A DNA stretch of 64,000 nucleotides from Tricholoma matsutake (Eukaryota; Basidiomycota; Agaricomycetes; Agaricales; Tricholomataceae): NCBI GenBank assembly GCA_026075535.2, contig AP026542.1, positions 7,812,001 through 7,876,000 on the forward strand, given 5' to 3'. The position numbers and the translations under genes were made by a program. Below are positions 45,102 to 56,156 of this stretch, one piece after another (the stretch's first letter is position 1; the number at the start of each line of letters is the position of its first letter). Below the pieces are notes generated by a model that saw nothing but the letters and a program-made list of their open reading frames with translations, was not told the origin of the DNA and made no database searches.

Positions 45102-45613
45102 GACATGGGCGAGCATTGAAGTAGGCATCCCACACCCACTCTGAGACCCCAAAGGGACCCAGACTACTCTTTCATTGACAACACTCACCTAGCCAGGATC
45201 CTCGAAGCCCAGGAGAACGAGACAAATAGCAGACACTGTCAGAAACAGTGCCCGAGGCATCCACAGAGATCGGATGGACGGATCCCTTAGCAAATCAGGC
45301 TACGCCTGGAGACGCCGAGAGCGTTCGTGATGGTGAAATCCGATCGAAAATTGGACTGAAATTGCAGTCTCGACATTGCTACCAATGTCGAGCAGGAATG
45401 TTTACCACTGTTTATGGTGGTTGTAACAAGTCAAGGAGCGCTACACCTCAGTGGTTGGGAAACACTGAGGTGGGTTGATACAACTACGAGTGTCACATAG
45501 TAATGTGAATAGGGGTAGGTAATAAGTAAATGATGGAAAGAGTACAGTGTGATAATGAATAAATGAAGTACCGGGTATTACGGGTATCACAGGGATGCTT
45601 GGATATGACAACA

Positions 45614-45622
45614 CTCCCCCTC
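45614..45622 (-). other. Polypurine tract of the copia element
   Basis: GAGGGGGAG on the minus strand lies directly before the LTR start TGTTG, the expected place for plus-strand primer formation. Confidence 0.75.
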
Positions 45623-45637
45623 GAGATGGACGCAGGC

Positions 45638-47238
45638 TCAAATAAGTCCAAGGAGGCTGCAGAACGTCTCGAACTTCACTTGGGCAAGCAGCTTTGTGAA
45701 TGCATCTGCAATCATGTCAGCAGTAGGACAATACTCCAACGTGATATGGCCATGAGATACAGTTTGGTGAATGAAATGGAAATGAATATCGATATGTTTG
45801 GTGTGACCGTGGAATGTGGAATCCTTTGAGAGATGGATTGTGCCCTGGTTGTCACAATAAAGAGTTGTAGGTACTGTAAGAAGAAAAATAGAAGAAAATT
45901 CAGTAAGTAACTTATGAATCCAAATGATATCCTTCGAAGAGTGAGTGAGGGCGACATATTCGGCCTCGGTAGAAAGAGTAATGATCGGTTGTTTCTTCGA
46001 GCTCCAGGAAACAACCCCGTTGCCAACAAAGAATGCGAATCCGGAAATAGAGTGACGGTGAAGTTGTGACGCCCAATCTGCATCCGAGTACCCAGTAATA
46101 GCAGAGTAAGGGCCACTGAGAATGAGTTTGAGATCCTTTGTCCCAGATAGATAACGAAAGATTCGAGTGACTGCTTGAAGATGGGTTGTATGAGGTGCGT
46201 CGAGGTATTGTGAAAGAGTGGAGACTGCAAATGTGATATCCAGACGTGTCATCATGATGGCATACATGAGACACCCAATCATCTCACAATATTTAGTTTT
46301 CTCGGCAGGAGTAAGTAGAGTGGCTGAAAGGTGGGGCGATCCAGGACTGAGATCAAGTCCTACCTCCATTGGGGTGACAGCAGTGTGAGCATTCTCGAGA
46401 CCGAATCAACTGAGGATTTGCTCAATGGAAGCTTGCTGGCCCAATGAAATTGTATGGGTGTTGATGTCTCGGGTGATATTGACACCAAGTAGCCAGTTGA
46501 TAGTCCCAAGGTCTGAGATCTCAAAGCGTTCCGTAAGTTGCTTCTGGATCAAATGGTTAGTGGACTTGGAGGAATCCGCAATTACTGTAAAGTCATCTGT
46601 GGCGGTGGCAACGATCGTGTATTTGTCACCGTCAAATTTGTAGAACATGGCCTCATCTGCAATGGAAACCAAATACCCGAGGTCAGTGAAAAACTTTTTC
46701 ACCTCGGCATACCAATTATGAGCTCCCTGTTTTGACCCGTAAACTGATACAAGCCACTTGCAGACTACGTTAGGCTTGTCCTTGAATCCCGGCGGTAATT
46801 TGGGGAATTGACTATATTTGGGAGGAAGTTCAGAGTATAAGATGATATCATCTTGTAAGCGGGAGTTGAGGTATGCGTTCTTCACATCGCAGTGATGGAC
46901 GGCGGCACCTTTCTGAGCGGCAAACGATAGGAGGATTCGGAGTGTGGGCACATGAACTGTTGGAGCAAATGTTTTGATGTAATCAACACCAAATTGCTGT
47001 TTGAAGCCTTTGATGACAAGACGGGCCTTGTAACGGACAATGTTACCTGTCTCATTACATTTGCGGTGGAAAACGTAGCAGCTAGGAATGATATTGACAT
47101 CGCGAGGTGGAATGACAGGAATCCAGGCATTGACTTTCTCCATTTGGACAAGTTCTGCATCAATCACATCAGTCCAAGCTGAATGCTCATCACCGCCTAA
47201 CACCTCAGTCAAAGATGGTTCATCTTCGCTTATCACCA
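45638..47238 (-). pseudogene. Copia pol fragment: reverse transcriptase and RNase H, one TGA
   Basis: The minus strand encodes the Ty1/copia RT (AWTDVIDAELVQMEK, RYKARLVIKGFKQ, FAPTVHVPTLRILLSFA, CDVKNAYLNS, VYGSKQGAHNWY, TATDDFTVIADS) followed by RNase H (MIGCLMYAIMMTRLDITFAVS, YSDADWASQ, LSTEAEYVAL, CDNQGTIHLSKD, HTKHIDIHFHF, DMIADAFTKLL). TGA at 46406-46408 is the only break; both halves share one frame. Integrase, protease and gag are missing because TME-11 cuts the element at 47238. The pair of Asp in TDDF is the RT active site. Confidence 0.9.
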
Positions 47239-47713
47239 TTTTTTTTGTTTTTTTGGGTCAACAATTTATAACGCGGGGCTCGATCGCAGTCCGCGGAGCA
47301 GGATACAAACTTGGGTACTACTGTAACTACGCTTCCCCTCACCCATCTCCTACCCAGGTCCTTGTTTTAGCCACTTTAGGCAGGCAGTGCCACAAACGTT
47401 GGCCTCTCAGCCAGGAAAGGCAATAATCTGGAGGGGGAGCCCCCCCTCCCAAAGCTAGCCATTAACTCGTCCGCCAGTGCAGAACGGTCCCCCAGCCACA
47501 TATCCAACCAAAGTCAGATCAGGCGCGGCCGTGTTAATTCACTGTAAATCCCCCCTTGCGGGAGGAATAACCGTCTGCATGTTCCCGGCCAGCGAGGATT
47601 GACCACCCCAGATGAATGAGGTGGACCATCACCGTGCTCCCACACGAGTGACAGAGATGTGGTAGCTGGTTGTTCACCTGGTTATTCACCAGAACTACCA
47701 TGGATAGGGGGCC
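47239..47713 (-). mobile_element. TME-11: 3' UTR fragment only
   Basis: Poly(T) with one G (47239-47254), tail, and about 460 bases of TME 3' UTR, closest to TME-6. It ends in the GGGGGCC hairpin, where L9 starts. It is 5' truncated or cut by the L9 insertion. There is no ORF. Confidence 0.8.
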
Positions 47714-50283
47714 GAATAGACGACCCTGGGATCTGATGTCCTGGACTCGTCAACGCAACCTTCCATCGTATGAGGCTATCTCCTATCGGGGAGAACCCTG
47801 CAACGATCTGGATTCCCTCTGGGCTGCCCTTGATGGGTCCTATAACGCTGCCTCAGATCGAGTAGTCGACTTGAGCATTCTTGAGGGACTTGATCCGGTG
47901 CCTGAAAGGGCCTGGATCCCGTTCTCCGTCACGGAAATGAAAGAAGCGCTAAACGCGTGTTCTTCCCATTCTGCTCCAGGTCCCGATCATGTTACGTGGT
48001 CGCACCTAAAACACTGGTGTAGCAACCCAGAAGTGGCAGGGCTCGTCACCCGCATTGCTGAGGCGTGCATCACCGCTGTCCACTGGCCAGCTCACTTTAA
48101 GGAATCCCTGTCGGTTATTATCCCGAAGCCGGGGAAACCGAACTACTCCACTCCAAAGTCGTTCAGGCCTATTGTGCTACTGAACACTCTGGGCAAACTG
48201 GTCGAAAAGATGTTGTCTAGGCAACTTCAGTTCGACAGAGTCGCACACAAGGCCTTCGAGCAGAACCAGTTTGGAGGTGTCGCCCAGCGGTCCACTGAGG
48301 ACGCAGGAATCTACCTTACCCACCTGGTCAGAGCAGGATGGGCCAAAGGGCTCAAAACGAGTGTTGTCGCTTTCGACATCGCTCAGTTCTTTCCCTCCTT
48401 GAACCACCAGGTTCTGTTGGAGATCATCTCGCAGTCGGGGTTTCCTGCGCAAGTAGTAAACTTCTTCTGTTCATATCTTGTTGGTTGCAAGATGACCTAC
48501 AAATGGAACGCTTTCTCATCTGGCTCCTTCGCAGCCGATGTGGGAGTGGGCCAAGGCTCTGCCTTGTCCCCTGTATTATCGGCGTTATATTTGATGCCCA
48601 TCATGAAGCTCTTCAGAAGAAGCGAGGTCGGCAGAGATGTCGATCTCATGTCCTATGTGGACGATGGCACCCTCATCGCCCGCTCCCCACAGTTGGAGGA
48701 TAATCTCCCCCTTCTTAAAAAAGCATATGGCTGGATTTTCCAGGCATTCACCTCCCTCGGGCTTGTCCTCGAACACGACAAGTCTGAAATATTTCACTTC
48801 TCAAGGGCGAGGAGATTTACTCCCCTACCCATTGATCTTGGTTTTGCTCCCTACACGGGCAACACCCCCCTCAAGCCCAAGGTCACCTGGAGGTACCTCG
48901 GATTCTTCTTCGATCGCAAACTCTCCTTCAAGGAGCATACGCAGTTTTACTCCACCAAAGCCCTTACCACGGCAAGGGCAATGGGAATGCTCAGTAATTC
49001 TGTGAGGGGGCTAACCCCTATGCAGAAACGCCTCCTGTACCGTTCGTGTGTCGTACCTATCATGACATACGGGCTCAGACTCTGGCATTTCAAAGGCGCT
49101 CACATCAAGGGTGTCATCAAAACGATGGCCCAGGTGCAGTCCATCGCTGCTCACTGGATCCTCGGTGCCTTCAGGACCACCCCTATCGGTGGCCTGGAAA
49201 GCATTGCAGGACTGCTGCCCATGCAGCTGTTACTGCGTCGTTTAGTCGACAGAGGGGTATTCAGAACCCCTCTATTGGCTCCATCTCACCCCCTAAGAGC
49301 AATCTTAGGGCCCAATCACGTCGGTACTACCCACTCTCATGAGCTAGGACTCTGGGGAGGGAACGTGCTCGACACACTCAACCTACAAGGGCCATCTGTT
49401 GCCTCGGCTGCAGCACTGGCCCTGGTACCAGGCGATGAATTCAACCCCTTTGGGGAAGAAAACACACCTGGAAACAGAGTGAAGGATCTATTCCCCACTC
49501 GTTTCTCCTCTCATCGCCTCACCTCTAAGGAGGATGGAGCGAGGAACTCTGACAGGAGTAACCTCGACAAGGCCTGGGCTTTGGCCCAGGCAGAGGATGA
49601 CACTCTTGTCATTGCAGTGGACGCCTCGGTGCCCACTGATGCCAAATTTCAAGCTGTCGCCTGCGCTCTTGTCTTCGGACAGGGAGAACAGGTGGATCGC
49701 GTTGTATCAGCTTCTGGGAGGAGAACCCCCCCAGAAGTCGAACTCTTCGCTCTCCAACTGGGCGTCTCCGCTGCGTGCAGCAGGGGATGCAAAAAGCTGG
49801 TTATTTTCTCGGATTCCACTACGGGCATTGAGTCCCTAATTGATCCAAAACCACGGTCTGGGCAAATCTTTGCCCTGGACACTTGTCGCTCCCTCCGCCC
49901 CTGGTTAGCTGGGGACGAGGAGAGAAACGTTACATTCTGGCATGTCCCCTCGAAATTCAAGTGGAACGTTCACAAGATGGCTCACGATGTAGCTACATCT
50001 ACCAAGATCTCCATGGGCAGACACCCGCGGACGTCTTTAGATTACCTTAAAAATCAGGTCGAAAAGGCCGTTTGTAAGGATTGGCACACCCGGTTCTCAA
50101 ATCCGGAGTATCGTGGTCGGCATTTCTACCAACTCAAAGGAGTAGGTGGAAAACCGGTATTACCCTCGACTCACAAAGGTGGGCCTTGGCTGAAAGTAAT
50201 GGGAAGCAACACCACGTTGACTTCTCCTTCGACTCATATGATCACTGGCCATGCTCCTATAGGGGAGTATCGTCAACGGGGAA
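47714..50283 (+). pseudogene. LINE L9 ORF2: RT and RNase H, otherwise open
   Basis: The frame is open for about 857 codons: FRPIVLLNTLGKLVEK, AFDIAQFFPSLN, VGVGQGSALSP, SYVDDGTLIA (YVDD at 48654-48665), thumb, AVDASVPTDAKFQ, ELFALQLGVS, SDSTTGIESL and AHDVATS. It lacks the endonuclease and start (5' truncation) and is cut by TME-12 before the last knuckle. The knuckle continues at 52505-52699. It is the best preserved RT in the window besides L10, L13 and L14, but not part of a functional element. Confidence 0.8.
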
Positions 50284-52504
50284 TTTTTTTTTTTTTGGGT
50301 CAACAATTTATAATGCGGGGCTCGATCGCAGGCCGCGGAGCATGATACAAACTTGGGTACTACTATAACTACGCTTCCCCTCACCCATATCCTGCCCAGG
50401 TCCTCGTTTTAGCCACTTTAGGCGGGCAGTGCCACAGACGTTGGCCTCTCAGCCAGGAAAGGCAATAATCTGGAGGGGGAGCCCCCCCTCCCGAAGCTAG
50501 CCATTAGATCGCCCCCTGGAGCAAACGGTCCCCCAGCCACATGTCCGACCAAGGCCAGACCAGGCACAGCAGTGTTAATTCACCGTAAATCCCCCCTTGC
50601 GGGAGGAATAACCGTCTGCGTATTTCCAGCCAGCGAGGATTGACCACCCCAGGTGAGTGAGGTGGACCATCACCATGTTGTGCATGAGTGACAGTAGCGA
50701 GGCGGATGGTTGTTCACCTGCTTATTCACCGTAACCGCCGTAAGTGGGGGGCCAGGGCCCCCCTCGAGCAAATGCAAGCAAGTGCATGCACTCGATGACA
50801 TCGTCCCCCCCGCAGCGGGGGGAAGGTATAGGGAGGCGACCCCATGTCACCATCCCGATAATGGCCACCAATTGGTGCTTGGTGGCCGTGAATGTAGAGG
50901 GGGGTAGGCCCCTGTACTAGTTGCGGTGCTGCTGTCCACGAGGACCTCGAGGACGACGGTGCCGTGCTGGGGATGAGGGTTCCCCAGATTGAGGCTCTGA
51001 TTGAGCAGTGTGCATCGCCGCATAGGAAGCCCGGAAGGCTGCTGGAGACGTGAGATCGAGAGGTGTCGGAACGGCTGCTAGTTCCGCCGACATCGTCTCA
51101 GACAGTTGCCAGGTGGTCGTGAATAACTCCCAGGCCATTTGGCACCATGCATTCCTCTCTGCAGGGGGAACGGCGGATGTACAGACGGTACCAACAAACA
51201 TGGTCATCGCGTCGAGTTGGTGTAGCATGGCATGAGAGGTGGCTTCGATTTCCAACCTGTCATTCACAGATAGCGGCACTTCGTCCTCCACCAACTCAGG
51301 GATGGGGGGCAAAGGCGGTAATGGGGCAGGGGATGCCTCCGGATAGAAGAGCTCGGCCATGCCGAGCTCCTGTGAGTACATGTCCTCGCATTCGAGACTG
51401 CGAGTCCATCGTTTATGTGTGACATGGACGTCCTGCACCCACAGCACACGGTCTATCGTTTGCCTTGAGGCCAGCTTGGGGCTGCTCTCGGCGTAATTGA
51501 GGGCCTCTTGCATAGCAAGAGAGTCCTCGTCATCCTCAGGGTCGGAGAGGTCTTCTCCAGCCCATAGATCTCTAACTGCCCATAGGGCAGTAGCTACATC
51601 TGGATCGTCTTGATCGTACCGGGTGTCGTAGTCTTGGACGCCATCGTCATAGATGTTGCCCGTAATCAGGGAGGGGTCATGTAGACCCCAGCGTGGTGTT
51701 TGGGCTCTGGTTCGCCGTTTAGGCATTGAGAGGGGAAGTTAATGCTAGTAGGTGATAGTTGAAATCAAGATACGTAGCGTGCCATCGATAATGGTTGGTC
51801 CCTTATCTCTATTCCGGGTCCACCTGATACTGCCTCCAAATGCTCCGAGGGGGGACAGGCCGCACATCCTGTCACCCAGTGGGAGAAGACTGAACCCGGG
51901 TCATAACACCCTAGAAGAGTGAGCACCGGAGGTAGAGGGTTGGTGGTGAGTAGCGGCCACCAGAGCGTCGACCTAGCTGTCAGGGGGCACCATCGCCCGG
52001 CCCCTTTTAACGATGGTGTATTCCAACGGGTAGTCAGTGTAGCATGTCTCTAGTAATAGAAACTCACAGAGCATGGAGGCTGGGAGCCTCCCAGACAGCC
52101 AGCAGTCCAGTAAGAACGTCCTTCCCCCTAAGCCAGACCTCCCCCAGCTAAACGAGCGCTTCTACTTGGGCGAGCGTTGCAGCAGGCATCCCACACCCAC
52201 TCTAAGCCCCCATAGGGACCCAGACTACTCTTTCATAGACATCACTCACCTAGCCAGGATCCTCGAAGCCAAGGGGAATGAGACAGATAGCAGTCACTGT
52301 TGGAAACAATGACCGAGACATCCCCGGGGATCGGATGGACGGATCTCTTAGCAAATCAGGGCAGGCCTGGAGACGCCGAGAGCGTTCGTGATGGTGAAAT
52401 CCGATCGAACATCGGACGAAAATTGAAGTCTCGACGTTGCTACCAACGTCGAGCAGGAGTGTTTACCACTGTTTATGGTGGTTGTAACAAGTCAAGGAGC
52501 GGTG
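50284..52504 (-). mobile_element. TME-12: complete group A element
   Basis: Antisense, about 2.22 kb: poly(T) 50284-50295, tail, 3' UTR, intact ORF (51726-50917), leader and 5' terminus at 52501. The flanking LINE sequence shares only ACGGGGAAT, and the left copy lacks about 14 bases of L9, so the TSD is short or eroded. Confidence 0.9.
50917..51726 (-). CDS. TME protein, group A, 269 aa, unknown family
   Basis: ATG 51726 opens MPKRRTRAQTPRWG; the stop is at 50917-50919. Residues 1-7 are basic. Residues 27-70 are acidic (DDGVQDYDTRYDQDDPD; GEDLSDPEDDED). QELGMAELFYPE is at 119-130 and a Pro-rich linker at 132-146. PELVEDEVPLS is at 143-153. The conserved core is 163-238, with ERNAWCQMAWELFTTTW at 190-206 and LDLTSPAAFRASYAA at 223-237. 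The tail 254-268 is Arg/Gly-rich. No RT, nuclease or knuckle motif is seen. The stretch shared with group B points to one ancestral protein. It could be an RNA-binding helper for transposition; that is inference. Confidence 0.7.
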   Translation of the reverse strand: MPKRRTRAQTPRWGLHDPSLITGNIYDDGVQDYDTRYDQDDPDVATALWAVRDLWAGEDLSDPEDDEDSLAMQEALNYAESSPKLASRQTIDRVLWVQDVHVTHKRWTRSLECEDMYSQELGMAELFYPEASPAPLPPLPPIPELVEDEVPLSVNDRLEIEATSHAMLHQLDAMTMFVGTVCTSAVPPAERNAWCQMAWELFTTTWQLSETMSAELAAVPTPLDLTSPAAFRASYAAMHTAQSEPQSGEPSSPARHRRPRGPRGQQHRN

Positions 52505-52699
52505 TCCCTCGACGGGGAATACCAATGCTGGTGCCTTGGCCCCGACATACAAACTCGAGACCATCTGCTACGTGTCTGCCCCAAGGTGGATCGCAAAGAA
52601 ACTCGTGCGAGCCCAGACTCTGTCAAAGGCTTCCACGAATTCATGGACAATAATCCTGCACTAGGATCGTTCAACTCACCTGCGTGGGATCCAGGATAG
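52505..52699 (+). pseudogene. LINE L9 ORF2, last segment with C-terminal knuckle
   Basis: SLDGEYQCWCLGPDIQTRDHLLRVC through SPAWDPG and the stop at 52697-52699. It completes the ORF2 interrupted by TME-12. The LINE 3' UTR (52700-53224) follows, with both GATAAAGGGGGCCC-type blocks. Confidence 0.75.
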
Positions 52700-53240
52700 G
52701 TTGTGCGCGCAGGGCGTATGACCCTCGTCTGGTTCTGGCTAGTGTTATCGGTATGTCGGGGTGGCCGTAGGGCACCAGACGAGTCCGTTAACCCTCATAA
52801 AGGGGGCCCACCCGTGTTCAGGAGCGACTGTCAGGGAGGGGGGACACGAAACTAGGTACCAGTTCGGGGAGGCGCCTGAGTGCTTTCAGATCCGCTGTCG
52901 GTTATGCCTTGCGACGACTCCAGTCGGCTACGCTCTCCTTTCCGAGCTGAGAGGCTCACGCCGGGGCGGCAGTATCCCCTAAATCTTGCACTTATACCCG
53001 TAGGGACTCAGGAAACACGGCATCGTCAAATCCGAGTTGTCGGTACGCCGCCACCGGCAAGTCTGTTTACTCGATAAAGGGGGCCCCCTTAGTGGTCATC
53101 GCAGCTATCCAGGTGGTTGGTGTGAAGATCAGCAGGAGGAGGACTTGGGCGTGGCGTAGTGTACTCTGTTTGTATGTCTCTACCGCGGACTGCGTTCGGG
53201 CGTCACGTTATAAATTTTTGACCCAAAAAAAACAAAAAAA

Positions 53241-54837
53241 GGTTACCTGGAGGTACCTTGGTTTTTTCTTCGACCGCAAACTCTCTTTCAAGGAGCACAC
53301 GCGGTTCTACTCCACCAAAGCCCTCACCACTGCGAGGGCGATGGGAATGCTCAGCAACTCTGTCAGAGGGTTAACCCCTATGCAGAAACGCCTTTTGTAC
53401 CGTTCATGTGTCGTACCTATCATGACATACGGACTCAGACTATGGCACTTCAAAGGCGCTCACGTTAAAGGTGTCATCAAAACATTGGCCCAAGTGCAGT
53501 CCATTGCTGCATGTTGGATCCTCGGTGCATTCAGAACCACCCCAATTGGTGGCCTGGAAAGTATTGCTGGACTGCTGCCTATGCAGCTGTTACTGCGTCG
53601 TTTAGTCAACAGAGGGGTATTCAGAACCCTTCTATTGGCTCCATCACACCCTCTAAGAGCTATTTTAGGGCCTAATCATGTCGGCACTACCCACTCTCAT
53701 GAGCTAGGACTCTGGGGAGGGAACGTGCTTGACACACTCAACCTGCAAGGCCCATCCATCGCTTTGGCCGCAGCCCTGGCCCTTGTACCAGGGGATGAAT
53801 TCGACCCCTTTGGAGAAGAAAACACACCTGGAAACAGAGTGAAGGATCTATTCCCCACTCGTTTCTTCTCTCATCGCCTCACCTCCAAGGAGGAGGAAGC
53901 GAGGAATTCTTACAGGAGTGACCTTGATAAAGCTTGGGCTTCGGCCCAGGTGGAGGATGACACTCTCGTCGTTGCAGTGGACGCTTCGGTGCCCACAGAT
54001 GCCAAGTTTCAAGCTGTCGCTTGCGCCCTCGTCTTCGGACAGGGAGAACAGGTCGACCGCATTGTCTCAGCTTCTGGGAGGAGAACCCCCCCAGAAGTCA
54101 AACTTTTTGCTCTCCAACTAGGCGTATCCGCTGCATGCAGCAGGGGATGCAAAAAGTTGGTGATCTTTTCGGATTCTACTATGGGCATTGAGTTCCTAAT
54201 CGATCCAAAACCACGTTCTGGGCAAATCTTCGCCCTGGACGCTTGTCGCTCCCTTCGTCCCTGGTTAGCTGGAGACGAGGAGAGGAACGTTACATTCTGG
54301 CATGTCCCCTCGAAATTCGAGTGGAACGCACACAAGATGGCTCACGATGTAGCTACATCTACCAAGATCTCCGTGGGCAGACACCCGCGGACGTCTCTAG
54401 ACTACCTTAAAAATCAGGTCGAGAAGGCCGTTTGTATGGATTGGCACACCCAGTTCTCAGATCCAGCGTATCGTGGACGGCACTTCTACCAACTCAAGGG
54501 AGTAGGTGGAAAACCGGTATTACCCTCGACTCACAAAGGTGGGCCTTGGCTGAAGGTAATGGGAAACAACACTACGTTGACTTCTCATTCAACTCGTATG
54601 ATCACTGGCCATGCTCCTATAGGGGAGTATCGTCAACGTTTATCCCTCGACGGGGAGTACCAATGTTGGTGCCTCGGTCCCGAAATTCAAACTCGAGACC
54701 ATCTACTACGCGTCTGCCCTAAGGTGGATTGCAAAGAGACTCGTGCAAGCCCAGACTCTGTCGAAGGCTTCCACGAATTTATGGACAATAACCCGGCTCT
54801 CAGGTCGTTCAACTCACTTGCGTGGGATCCAGGATAG
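53241..54837 (+). pseudogene. LINE L10 ORF2: RT thumb, RNase H and knuckle, open
   Basis: The frame is open from VTWRYLGFFFD to the natural stop at 54835-54837: TTARAMGMLSNSVRG, VAVDASVPTDAKFQ, KLFALQLGVS, SDSTMGIEFL, AHDVATS and CWCLGPEIQTRDHLLRVC. The RT palm and endonuclease are missing. Confidence 0.75.
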
Positions 54838-55379
54838 GTTGTGCGCGCAGGGCGTATGACCCTCGTCTGGTTCTAGCTAGCGTTATCGGTATGTCGGGGT
54901 GGCCGCAGGGCACCAGACGAGTCCGTTAACCCTCATAAAGGGGGCCCACCCGTGTTCAGGAGCGACTGTCAGGGAGGGGGGACGCGAAACTAGGTACCAG
55001 TTTGGGGAGGCGCCTGAGCGCTTCCAGATCCACTGTCGGTTGTGCGTTACAGCTTTGCCGCTGAATACGCCTTCCTTTCCAAGCTGAGAGGCTCACGTCG
55101 GGGCGGCAGTATCCCCTAAATCTTGCACTCATACCCGTAGGGATTCGGGGAACACGACATCGTCAAGTCCAGGTTGTCGGTATGCCACCACTGGCAAGTC
55201 CGTTTACTCGATAAAGGGGGCCCCCTTAGTGGTCATCGCAGCTATCCAGGTGGTTGGTGCGAAGATTAGCAGGAGGAGGACTTGGGCTGGGCGTAGTGTA
55301 CTCTGCTTGTACGTCTCTACCACGGACTGCGATTGGGCGCCGCGTTATAAATTTTTGACCCAAAAAAAAAAAAAAAAAA
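53241..55379 (+). mobile_element. LINE copy L10: thumb, RNase H, 3' UTR
   Basis: The copy begins at VTWRYLGFFFDRKLSF straight after the L9 poly(A) and ends with 18 A (55362-55379). It may have inserted into the L9 poly(A) or be the remainder of an element into which L9 inserted; no TSD decides this. Confidence 0.8.
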
Positions 55380-55917
55380 TGCCTGCGCACGAGTGACAGA
55401 AATGTGGTAGCTGGTTGTTCACCTGGTTATTCACCGGAACTACCGTAGGCAGGGGGCCAAGGCCCCCCTTGAGCAAATGCCAACTCATGCATGCACTCGA
55501 TGATAACGTCCCCCCTGCAGTGGGGGGAAAGTGGAGGGTAGCAATGAAATGTCACTATCCCAATATCAGCCACCAATCATTTGGTGGGTGTGGTTGTGGA
55601 GGGGTGTTCCCCCCTATTGGTTGCAGCGCGGCTGTCTCCGAGGGCCTCGAGGACAACGGCGTTGTACTGAGGCTCTGATTGAGCAGCTAGCATCGTCACA
55701 TAGGAAGCCCGAAAGGCTGCTGGAGACGTAAGATCGAGAGGCGATGCGGCAGCTGCTAGTTCTGCCGACGTCGTCTCAGACAATCGCCAGGTGGCTGTGA
55801 ATAACTCCCAGGCCATCTGACACCATATGTTCCTCTCTGCAAGAGGGACGGCAGATACTCGGACGGTACCGACGAAGATCGTGATAGCCTCCAGTACATG
55901 TAGAAACCCATGAGAGG
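55380..55917 (-). mobile_element. TME-13: internal fragment, group B-like
   Basis: The antisense piece begins in the 3' UTR (CACGAGTGACAG) without a poly(A) and ends in the ORF core. The ORF remnant reads SHGFLHVLEAITIFVGTVRVSAVPLAERNIWCQMAWELFTATW; a deletion after SEPQ removes the GEPSS motif. Both ends are cut by LINE sequences. Confidence 0.7.
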
Positions 55918-56118
55918 TGGTTGTAGGACTACACCACTCCAAGCTAGTGGTGCAGTCAGCTATCATGCATGCTGGGAATCTCTCGGTGTCCATGGACGTA
56001 GTTGCTTTGGAAGAGGACCTACAGTGTTTCAAGGAGGCGGCCCACAAGGCCTTCCCCTTTGCGTTGCAAGTTGATGCTGCGCTACCTACGTCTACATTGT
56101 ACCTAAAGCTGGTCGGTG

Positions 56119-56122
<4 letters not shown>
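55918..56122 (+). pseudogene. LINE copy L11: ORF1 fragment
   Basis: About 68 codons are open: GLHHSKLVVQSAIMHAGNLSV, EDLQCFKEAAHKAFPFALQ and TLYLKLVGVP. The sequence is closer to L4 than to L13. It lies between TME-13 and the L12 tail. Confidence 0.65.

Positions 56123-56156
<34 letters not shown>

Larger units (their letters stand above)
40926..45441 (-). mobile_element. TME-9: group B element with TSD, itself interrupted by TME-10
   Basis: Poly(T) 40926-40940, tail, 3' UTR, frameshifted ORF (42395-41559) and leader to 42847; the leader resumes at 45118 and ends at 45440. Its own length is about 2.25 kb. Its tail reads TTATAAATTTTTGACCC, like LINE copies L9 and L10 rather than the GTTG form of other TMEs. 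Confidence 0.9.
40748..45613 (-). mobile_element. Copia 3' LTR, split by TME-9/TME-10
   Basis: On the minus strand the LTR begins TGTTGTCATATCC (45613), right after the polypurine tract, and ends GGAGACA (40748), giving TGT...ACA ends. Without the insert and its TSD it is about 337 bases (45613-45455 plus 40925-40748). It contains a perfect 9-bp hairpin (ACCTCAGTG/CACTGAGGT, 45445-45471) and 19-base direct repeats at 40788-40806 and 40847-40865. It abuts L8 ORF1 on the left. Confidence 0.75.
47714..53240 (+). mobile_element. LINE copy L9, 5' truncated, interrupted by TME-12
   Basis: The LINE starts at NRRPWDLMSWTRQ and continues through RT and RNase H; TME-12 splits it at 50284. It ends with a poly(A) run containing one C (53225-53240). 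Its tail reads TTATAAATTTTTGACCC. L10 follows directly. Confidence 0.85.

Noticed and set aside
47714..55379. B12/B13-type TME fragments (TME-11 and TME-13) as one element split by L9/L10
   Set aside because: They overlap by about 90 bases of 3' UTR and differ at about a dozen positions there, so they are separate copies.
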